A stretch of DNA of 64,000 nt from Ianthella basta. Its lineage: Eukaryota; Porifera; Demospongiae; Verongiida; Ianthellidae. The notes beneath the pieces are model-generated. The model searched no databases, was not told the origin of the DNA, and saw only the letters and a program-made list of their open reading frames with translations. Both the position numbers and the translations under genes were made by a program. Below, in pieces: positions 50,301 through 61,604 of the stretch. Position 1 is the first letter of the stretch; each line of letters starts with the position of its first letter. Location of the stretch: assembly GCA_964019415.1 (NCBI GenBank), contig OZ025868.1, forward strand, positions 14,950,491 through 15,014,490, in the 5' to 3' direction.

Positions 50301-53300
50301 CAGCCGAGTGAGAAGCAAAACGGAAAGTAAGGTATTGGAAGTGCAAGGGGCCTTTAGGCGAGGAAGAAGTTGTGTAGATCAGATCTTTACAATCAGGCAA
50401 ATAAGCGAGAGAGTGCTTGTCAATGAGAAGAACAAACAGATGGTGATAGCGTGCATAGATCTGGAGAAAGCATACGATAAAGTCTGTAGAGTCAGGTTAT
50501 GGCAGGTGCTGGAGCACTATGGAATTCAGGGAGGTCTAATGAAAGCAATCAGGTTCATGTACCTAGGGAGCCAAGCGTGTGTCTGTGCTAGTGGGAAAAT
50601 GTCAGGATGGTTCCCCATTACCCAGGGAGTGAGGCAGGGGTGTGTGATGTCACCATGGTTATTTAATGTGTTCATGGATGAGATAATAAGAGAAGTGAAA
50701 GAGAACCTACATGGCGGGGTGCAGCTAACAACTACCAAGTTGAACGTACAGATGCTACTATTTGCAGATGCTGTGGTGATGGTGACTGAGAAGAAGGACG
50801 ACATGCAGAGAAACTTGGATGAGATGAAGAAAGTGATGGAGAAATGGGGAATGAAGATGCATTGGGGAAAAACGAAAGTGATGATGGTAAGCAGGACAGA
50901 AGAGGAATGTAAATTGAGCATGGAGGGTGAAGATATCAAAGATGTTAAGAAGCTGAAGTACCTAGGAGCAATGATCAGTGCAGATGGGATGTGTGATGAA
51001 GAAATTGAACAGAGGGTTGGGGCAGCAGCAAAAGTGGTAGGAGCAATGAGAAAGGAGGTGCTGGAGAGAAGAGAGCTACTGAAGAAAACTAAGCTGAGGG
51101 TGTTCAATGCTATGGTGGTGCCCAAACTCACCTATGGCTGTGAGACATGGACTATGCAGAAGAGACACGAGGGTAAGATACAGGCATGTGAAATGATGTT
51201 CCTAAGAAGAGTGGAGGGTGTGACAAGGATGGACAGGGTGAGAAATGAAGCGGTGTGGAGATCTCTTGGACAGGAAGCACTGTTGGACATTGTGAAGGAG
51301 AAGCAAAGAAGGTGGAAGGTGAAAGTGGAGGAGATGGATGAGGATCGATTGGTGAAGCAAGTATATGAAGAAGAAATGACGGGAAAGAGACCGAGAGGAA
51401 GACCATGGAAGCGATGGACTGATAATTTTAAGTAATCCATTAGAACTTTGACTATAGAACATTACTATTCCAGACATATACTATGTTACCCATTGTACAT
51501 TAGGCTACCTCCTGCAGAGGAGACATTGCCGTTATGAATGATGATGATGATGATGAGCAAAAAGTGGTCCGGCTGTGGCTGGACCAGCCGGACCGGGTGC
51601 TACTCCTATGTTATAGTATGTTTGATGGTTGTTGAATCAGATACAGCTAAATTCTCTGCATGTTCTTGTTCTGTGAAATGCCTAAATCAGTACAATATGT
51701 ACACTGTTGCTTTTGCTGCCGCTAAGAGCACTGCGACTGAAGATGAACCTATTTTTGTCTCAGGTATGTACGTAGGTTGTCTGTGGTGGGTCACAATTGT
51801 GTATGTATGAATTCAATGGCATTCACGAATGGGTTTGTATGGTTATTTCTGTGGTTGTCTTGTGTGTATGCATGTTTGCATTTCTTTGGATGGATGTCCT
51901 ATGTAGCATGTTTGGTCCCTATAGTTTAGACTTACTTTTTTGCATGTGCAGTAACTTTGCATGTTGCTACTCTTTGCCTCCCTTTGAGTCTAACCAATCC
52001 CTTGTGAGCTACAGCGGCGCTGTAAATTTATGACGTACGTATAATGCACTTCTGTACTTCTCTTCACTCTACGGTTTGGTATTTGACTGTGAATATGGGT
52101 AAAGGTGTGTGCTAGGAGGCCCCTGCATTAATAACGACAATATAACTCGATAGCTAAGTGCATTTATTTTAAAGTGAATGAACAATTTTAAACCCTTATA
52201 TTGGTGTGAGGCTAGTTGTTTCCATTTGTGCATTGTAGTCTGTGTCAGCCAATACCTCGCAACCAGCAAAGTGTTTCTATATATATGCTAAAATATGTAG
52301 GGCCAGATTGTTTTGGTTGCTTCTATCTTAGATACTCGACCCTCCATGCTTCTATGAATTAGCATTATGTGTAGTCCCCACAGGTATGGGCATATGGGTG
52401 TATGTGTGTGTGTAGTGTATGTAATAGTTAAATGCTACCCAAGAGGTATCTGTGGAATTTAGAGCATGAAGCTTGAGGGAGTGAAGCGATCAAGTGCTGA
52501 GTGGTCTAATTCCTGGCAGACACCGAATGGCCGGCATTTAAGTTTTATAGATCTAATACTGTTTTCTTGTCCAATCAAAATTGTCCCCCTCTCACTTCTT
52601 GATGATATCTGCATCACTGGCAACCAACGACCATGTGGGAAATAACTCTCCAACACCTGTGAGCCTTCTCGCTACACTCCTTCACCGTCTGCTGTTAATC
52701 CTACTTCGTTGGGAGGCCATCCGACGAGAACTGAAGGAATAGTTTGCAGCGACAAGTGCATATTGTAGCAGATAAAAATGGCTGTGATGATGTCATACAT
52801 ATACGCTTCACACGGACTCTGTCTACAACTTACGTGTATGGAATATGTTGTCACGCGCACTCTGCCTGCCACGTATGTCTACGGGATTTATAAGCATGTG
52901 CGAAACAATTCAAATGCTTCTCTTTAGAATCATTGGTAGGACGCTCGTTACCATGGCAACAGATCTCTTGTGTGTATGCATTTGTGCATTTATGTTGGTG
53001 TATTGTCACTCTTCATGTCAGTTATTCCTCCAGTGTGGGTTGATGTGGGTGTAGGTGGGGGTGTGGGTGTCAGCTAGTCAATCTTTTTCATGTAATCACC
53101 ACAACACCACAACCTCTGTGAGTGTGCTGTCCTGGTGTCAGTGCTTACACGCTGACTTTATTTACCATTCACTGCTCACCTCTATTTAGGGCTTTAGCTT
53201 GCATGGTTGATTTGAGCATTGCCCAGTGCAATGACGTAACAGATTAACATATTTCTCCTGTTCTTGTTTAACCTAGAATAAATGCAGAGTGTGTAGTTTC

Positions 53301-55833
53301 TGAATTGTACAGTTTTTGTATTTTGGCATTGATTGAAAAGTTTTGTTTGTTTATGGAGCCCTGTGACCCTTGGGACTAATTCTTGTATGACAGTAATTCT
53401 TGTTGATATCTTAACATAGTGTCTATATAGTCATTTTGAGTTAATGATTTGGAATTACAGGCCACCTTCATATGTACTGCAGCGCATCTGTGAAGATTGA
53501 TCCATCTATACGATGTTCAACTTCCTCTTTTTACAGGTATATACCACCCATATTCCTCCAGTTTGGAGACTTCTGCTAAACTGTCATCTCTACATACTGG
53601 CAAGCAGACCCGTGTAAAATGGAGTGCACTGTCAGAGCCTCCACTGACCAAAGGTTGGTCACTTGTCTTGTTCCTGTTTTGTGCACTGTTAATACCATTA
53701 ACTGTGTATTCGTGTAATTACGTCTTATTTCTCCAGAATCGAACTGTAGCATACATACACATATATAGACACACTATTTCCAGTTGTGTGCATGATATTA
53801 GCATTGGGAACGATCAATATTGCATATGGGTATTACTAAACACACCACACATTCTTATTCAAGATGGTTTAGCCTGGGTATCAAACATCTGTGTGTCAGG
53901 TTATGCAACTCCCACTGTATGGAGGAAAGGCAGGAATGTGTTGTGTTAAAGTCATGTTTGTATTGGACAGTTGAATCTAACCCCTTCAGGATACTTGTGC
54001 TCTAAATTATTTAGAATTCCAATTGACGTCCACACTGAAAGAAGTCAGTGGTTCTCCACCGAAGACAGAGGTCAGGGACACAAGAGAAGCTACAACTGTG
54101 GTAGACGTCGTTAAATGTAACATTCCTCACTGCCTCTTCAACTCATGCAGGTCTCCAGTCAGCAGACAGGTGGTGGATCTGATCCACCCAAGAGAGAGGA
54201 CACCTCTGACATTCAGGGTGAGTGTTGTGAATTGACTGTTGTGTTTCTCCACTCAGTAGATGTACCATTTAGGTAATGAGAAATTCTGAGGATAGAACAT
54301 TTTTACAACTACTCAGAATTGAACTATTTTTGCAATTCAAGTTGCATGTGCTTTGAGGTAACCTTCACTTGGCCGCACAATAATGGTATTTGGTGCAGAG
54401 CACGTGTGCTTTGGTGTGACAACGATGCAGTGGTCATGCATTACATATATATGAACATTATTATGGGCAACCACAATCAGGTGAATACCTGCCGTGTCAA
54501 AGTGATCAAGGTATCTCTCAGGATGCTTGTACAGTAGTTGTGCTTAAGGATGGAGACTTGTAGATATAATCTTATGTGGAGATTTCTGCTGCCTCCTGAA
54601 AGTTTCTATGTCGAGCCCGCTGCTTCCGAGCTCTATTCAGTGGATCTGAGTATCACAAGGAAGAATGGGGATTCCATGCATGATGGTCGTCACGGGGAAT
54701 GTTAAAGATGCTGCAGAGGTCACATGGCTAGTTGCAGAAGCTCTCAGGGCAACAAGAGGCTTGAACAAACAATGCAGATAATCCAGCTTAACTTAAATCT
54801 TGAAGAACTTTCCACAGTTGGCCGGGGCTAGCTCGCAAAAAGCATATATTATCTTATAGTCCTTGCAAACATTTCCTGCTATTCAGTATCACCATGCAGG
54901 GTCTATACTGCACTTGTGATTGCATTCCTGCATGTCTTTCCATATTAGCTGATGAAGCCACTTTGAAGGACCTCTGTTGGGCCCCGTTTGATGTCAAGAC
55001 CTTGCCAATTGAAGCTAAAGGTGGCATCTTGTACTTGCAGCCTACAAGTGGAGAGTTGGGTGGGACGAATGACGTTGCAATCTGCATAGAAGTACCTCCA
55101 GATGCTGTTCGTGTTACTGACAGTGTGAAGATACACTACGCCATCATTCCCCATGGTCCGTTTGTTCTGCCGAAGGGGTACCAACTGGGCAGTATGGCTG
55201 TGTATATCTACTACAATGGACGACATGTCACCAAGCCCCTCGTCCTCCGGCTCCCACATTGGTATGGCGGAGAGGACCATACCACGGATGGCCTGTCCTT
55301 TGCTGTTGCTCCCCACTCTCTGAAGGAAGGAGAGAGAGAGTACCACTTTCAATTGATTGAAGGAGGCAACTTTTCACAGCACCAGCAGTACGGGATCTAC
55401 CACATCAATGGCCACAGCTCCTTGTTTCTGCAAGTAATCAAGGAGAAGGCTACTTCTGTTTACCTTGCTACACAGTGGGAGAAGCGACTTGAAAGAGAGA
55501 CCCAGAACCGAATTGTGATTACACACTACAGCAGATTGTGGCCAGAGGTATTCAATTAGTACATCTTGTTATGTGACATGGTACTTTATGACTCTGCACG
55601 TGTGTGTGTTTTACCTCACTGCATGCTTTTGTAGATTTTGAAAGAAAACTGGCAGAGCTGGCAAAGGAAGGAGGGCATTTCTGTCCAATTTGCATTTGAA
55701 AAAAGTCAGTTTTCATGGTTCTCATGGTTCTTGCAGTTCCCATGGTCATCAAGCGGTAGGGTTTGTGGGGAGCTATCAAAGGAAGAGGGACAAGGATGGG
55801 TTGCCCAGTTGATGGGAGCAAACTCAGTATGTG

Positions 55834-55865
<32 letters not shown>

Positions 55866-58800
55866 TGCGTGTGTGTGTATGTTTGTGTGTGTGCATGTGT
55901 ATGTGAGGCTTTTGTGAGTGGATTTGTTTGGCTGAAGGAAAGCTATGAAGTATTTAACTTGAGGAGGCATAGCATAAAAATTAATATAATATTTGTTTTC
56001 CATTCATTGCAGGTTGACCAGGATGAGGTTGCTCTTGATCGATATGGTGAGACGTTGAAAGATGCTGTTACTAGTGAGGACTACCCGCCGTCTATCTGCT
56101 ATTCTGTGAGGTACGAAGCACTTCCCTTTCCACCTCCTGACTTTGAGCAACCCTCTTTGGAAAAGCTGAAAGTTAGCTTGACTGGGACACATAAGCCAGT
56201 TGTTTCTTTTCCAATCACAGTGTACACCGCTAGAGGTGAGTATATTTGTTGCATTGAGGCTTCTATGTATAATCACTTATTGCATGCAATGCAGCGATAT
56301 ACGTATTATATGTTTCATTTAATGTCTGCCATCTCCCGTTCATAGACCATATTAATTCTCCTTTGCTATAACTCTAACTATACCTACCTATTGGTGCTAT
56401 ATAGTCACCCCTCTACCCGGCTACTGGCCTATACGTTACTTGCTACAATAACCTGCCTAGACCTATACCTACAATGCTTATATAAGCACCAGGGAACCGG
56501 TTCTAGGCCGGAGCCCTGGCTTGGTGTTAAGGGTGCTGAACCCGCCCTGTGACCTTTGACCTTTAACCTCTAACTTACGCTACTGTATACTCCAGCCTAA
56601 TTGGTCACACCTGGGGGACAGGCCCAGCAACCCTTTCACGCCCTCCGAGGAAGGCGGAGAGAACAGAAAAGGCAAAAAAAGAAAGAAAAAGAAAGAAAAA
56701 AAACTGGCGCTTTCCTCTACACAAGCTACCAGCTGCCTCCCGCCTGCCACGAGGACTAGACTGCGCATGCGTGGAAGTTCTGTCCCGCGCCCGCGCTGTA
56801 CGTTGTCAGTGGCTTCCGCTTCCTGTCCTCGTCGATCCAACGTTCCCGTTTATTGGCGTGCCCGCGCTGCCACTCCCGATGTCGCCATTAACCTCGTTTA
56901 ACTAGTTAAACTCCAAATTAATTCTTTGATCAATTAGAGGCCTTGGCATCTATTTTGTTCCAGGTATTTTTGTTTGAGCATGGCCGGGTAATTACGACTT
57001 GATCCCCTAGGGACAGTTAATGCGGGCGTGCGCGTGTGTGTGTGTGTGTGTGTGTACGTGTGTGCATGCGTGTGTGCATGTGCATGCATGTGGGTGTGGG
57101 TGTGGGTGTGCGGGTGTGAGGCATAAGTGTGGGTGGTATACAATTGTTTGTATATGTCCACACATGTTGCCTTTGTGCTTGATAGTGTTGATTGTATACT
57201 CTACTTGTGCTTATTTTTGTGAGTTCAAGTAGTGTACATTTAGTTTCACTATTCATGGCTATGGGCCAACACGTTAGTCACTAAATGTGTACTGTATAGT
57301 GCTTGGGCATTTCAGATATGTGGTATTGGTCTGCTTGAATGCTACCTACCTATATTGTGGGTCCTTCTTGGAGCACTTCCTGCTTCAACTAGTGAATAGT
57401 CAATGGGGTCAGCTTCCCAATTTCAACCCAATGTCCCACGAAATTTCAACCAAACTAACAAGTTTTGTAGACAAAGGCACAATTGTAGTTGTTGCACCAC
57501 ATAGGAAGCAAATGTTATGTTGACAACGTTATGGAAGAATAAATGAATGAGTGAATGTACAGACTCAGTACTTCATGATATGTATGAAACACTCCGTAAC
57601 AATTACTCTACACTGCAGCTACTCCTACAACTCTGTCTCTGAGCCCTACACACACTGACACTGTCCGACTCTTCTGAAGGATATGTTGTAGGCCACTTAT
57701 ACCTCGTGAGATAGTTAGCTTTTGTTTCCATTTCATCAAGCACGGAGGCAAAACTAATGGCAAGATAACCTTGCAATTACCCTTGCTGAAATTAGAGTTT
57801 TTTCCAAACTTTAGATACAGCCAATAAATCTGTTTAGAGCGGGTCAAAGTATCATCTTTGTCTTTGTGCCAGTTCTTTTGTTGCTTCGTCTTTCTCCCAA
57901 CTCAGACCAATGTTGGTCCTTGGTCCCAACTGACCTTCAATAATTTGCACTCTCCCCACTTGTACTTTCGGTGGTCTCCCACGGCAATTGTGTTGTGGAG
58001 ATTTTCCTTATGGTATTAGTGTAATTGCTGATGCATATGCAAATAGCCGCATATTGCAGCTTGGTGTATGTGGTCAGCAGACACACACACACACACACAC
58101 ACACACTGAACACACACACACACACACATACACACATGCAAACACACACACGCAAACACACACTGTGGCTGAGGTGAAATGAACTAAGGGTGCTAGCTGG
58201 AGTGCAATGCAGCAACACATGCACATTGCATGTGGATATTGCTTCACATCCACTCATCATTTACCTTATAATACCAACATAAACTTGCGTAATTATATGT
58301 ACCATAATGTTGTAGAGGATCATTGCTACGTGATAAATATGCAATAAGCATTGTAAAATATAATCAATCAACTAAATCGGGGTGTTTCAGCCGCATAGCA
58401 TCAGTTTTGGCTGACGAAGGCCTATGTGGCCAAAACATCCTGATTTAGTTGACTGATCTTACCTTACAATGTTTATTGCTTAAGAAGATCCCCACTTGCT
58501 ATTGTATGTATACCATCACAGCATGAGAATTTGTCATCTTCTCTGTACCCCTTCTCTGCAGTTGCTCCTCCAACTCCCTCTCTCAGCCCTGCACGAATTG
58601 AGCCTACCTCTCATCCCAGCATGTCCTTGTGTGATGCAGCAGGTACGTTCTGTACATACAGTAAGTAGGCAGTGTAATATTTATGTGTGTACTCTGCAAT
58701 CTTTGGGTACTTTGTACTTTGTACTCTTGTACCCATACATGGGTATCAGTAGATGGGCAAAAATTAATAGCGGTTTGTTTGTGTGCACATATTGGTGTGT

Positions 58801-58979
58801 GTTTATGGTGATTGTGTTGATTGTGTACTGTGCACCTTCTCTGTAGCTCTGCCTCCCACTCAAGCAAGCACTACACAGACTACACACACTGGGACAGCAA
58901 GCAGCCAACCAGAGTGTTCAGCTCACAGTGAGGCTATATCCGGTAAGTGATGAAGTACACTTAGGACATTGTGTGTGTC

Positions 58980-59053
<74 letters not shown>

Positions 59054-59361
59054 TGTGTGTGTGCGTGCGTGCGTGTGTGTGTGTGCATGCGTGCGTGTGT
59101 GTGTGTGCATGCGTGTGTGTGTGTGTGTGTGTGTGGTGTGTGTGTGTGTGTGTAACTGTGTGTGCGTGCATGCATGTGTGCATGCGAGCGTGTGCGTGTG
59201 TGCATGCGTGCGTGTGCGTGTGTGCATGCGTGCGTGTGCGTGTGTGCATGCGTGCGTGTGCGTGTGTGCATGCGTGCGTGTGCGTGTGTGCATGCGTGCG
59301 TGTGCGTGTGTGCATGCGTGCGTGTGCGTGTGTGCATGCGTGCGTGTGCGTGTGTGCATGC

Positions 59362-59419
<58 letters not shown>

Positions 59420-61453
59420 AGGTTAATGTACTTATACGTCTATCAATGTATTCACTTCACACTGGTTTTCTTGCTGTCCACCTTCTCTGCAGTTGCTCCT
59501 CCAGCTTCCACTCTATGTCTTACACATGCTGAGCATACCTCTCAACCGAGCATGTCCTTGTGGGAAGCAGCAGGTGAGTAGGCAGGGCATAGAGTGTGGT
59601 TTTATATTGCTGGGTGATGTGTCACCTTTTATACATATTGCCTTTAAATACGATATCACAATATTTGTGTCTAATGTATTGGTGGGTGCATTACATTGAT
59701 AGAGGCATCAGATACTTGACTGTGGCATATGCTTTTTACACAAAGAAAAGTAGCAAAAGTATCTCCACCAAACTGTACCAGACTAGTTACAGTATTAGGA
59801 TGAAGAGAATTGCCTAGAAACTGAGCCAAAGACTTGACCAAGCTAGTAAATTTAGGAGAGACTCTCAACAGTACTTTTTGACTCGGTCACCAATAATTCT
59901 GTCTTTAGTTGGGGCAAGCCTGAGCGAGCCCCACACTAAACAGTTGTACAGCAATTTGTCTGCATATATATATATATATATCTTTCGTACGTCCGTTTGG
60001 GCCACAAGGGCGTATTGGCGTATTATTTATGACATGGGGAATTGCAACACATGCAGTACCGTAACCGTATATTTCTATTTGCCACCAATAATATGGCTGC
60101 CGTTTGCGAACCTCTAGAATATTCAGCAGAGAAAACTTTCAACGCCAGTTTAAACGAACAAAACGCAGGCAAATTATCTAACTACTACCTAGTTGACGAC
60201 ATATATTAGCTATAAGAGCTGAAACCAGCCTCAACCACAATAGCACAACAGGAGTGCTCAGATTGAACCCTAGCTATATACCCACTGCGTAGGCCACTGC
60301 ATGGAATGCTGCACTAACTAAACATGCTTTTGAGCAGTCTCGGAAATACCATGGATCCCACGGAAAGTTACAGCGCTTTCCAGACTCTAATCTCAATCAG
60401 GCTCACTCCCACAATGATGATTGTCTGTCTAGTAATGAATCTATGAGTACATAAAAGCCATTGTGTGGCTAACCTTAGTGAAAAGTTGCACATTGAGTGT
60501 TATGTAAATTAATGGAGACCATTGTGAGGAGCCTGTTCTATGCTAGTTGTGTTGCTCAGTGTTGATTGCCACCACAGTGTAGCTTTCTATATATACTGCA
60601 GCTGTTCTCCCAACTCACATGAGCCCTGAACAGTGTACACCAAATTGGACAACAAGCAACCTCTCAGTATGCTCACCTCCTACTAAAGTTACCTCAAGTA
60701 AGTGGCCGAGTACATGTGTGATATGTGATTCTACATGTATGTAGGTGTAGGTATGCATGTGCCATGTGTTGTAGGTTTGTACACTATACGGTGGTGTCTG
60801 CTGGTAGATTGTGCGTTCATACTATACTATGCTATGCTATATTATACTATACTATACTAAACTATACTACACTATATACACTATACTACTCTAAACTATA
60901 CTATATTATACTATACTATACTATACTATACTATACTATACTGTGTGTCATTACCTGCAGCCGCTCTTGATCCACTGGATGACAGGCCAACTTTGAGTGA
61001 CCTCAATGATAAGGTGGTTAAGAGTGTGTCAAACAAGTGGTTCTCCACTGGCCTGGAGTTGAACATTGAGAAGAATGTCCTGGAAACCATCCAGAAGTCC
61101 AGTGGGAACACTGAAAAATCCTGCCGTGAGATGTTCAAGTGCTGGCTTGCTAAGGAGCAGGGCTATGGGGCTCTCCCCAGGACATGGTCTAGTGTATTGC
61201 ATGCAGTAGAGAACAGCTGTGGGAATGAAGTAAGCCGAGAGCTGAGTGAACTCCTTCACCAGAGAGTGTACAGAGTAAACAGCCCGTCAACATGTTTACC
61301 TCACAGTGGGACTACCTCTTGTGAGTGATGATGTACATGACAAGTGTGTGTGTGCATGTGTGCGTGTGTGTGCGTGCGTGCGTGTGTGCATGTGTGCATG
61401 TGTGTACATGTGTGTGTGTGTGTGTGTGTGTGTGCATGCATGTGTGCATGTGC

Positions 61454-61506
<53 letters not shown>

Positions 61507-61532
61507 TGTGTGTGTGTGCATGCATGTGTGCA

Positions 61533-61604
<72 letters not shown>

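Larger units (their letters stand above)
48521..51553 (+). mobile_element. Dead RTE/CR1-like LINE with 14-bp target duplication
   Basis: A 3033-bp insertion flanked by TGAGCAAAAAGTGG at 48507-48520 and 51554-51567. The undisturbed site is at 20156-20169 in G1 (one A shorter). It has an endonuclease region, an RT region, and a (GAT)n tail at 51535-51553, as in RTE-type elements. Several stops and a frameshift make it inactive. Same orientation as G2. Confidence 0.92.
56926..58561. other. G2 intron with repeats
   Basis: Contains GT-rich 57028-57120, repeat R copy (57247-57600), CA-rich 58081-58165 and a foldback element (58341-58481). No exon seen. Confidence 0.55.

Noticed and set aside
49488..51477. 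Minus-strand Ser/Phe-rich frames over the LINE
   Set aside because: Antisense shadows of the RT and endonuclease regions.
56580..56840. Minus-strand frame with a poly-Phe stretch
   Set aside because: Arises from the A/G-rich run of the 56360 insertion; no homology recognised.
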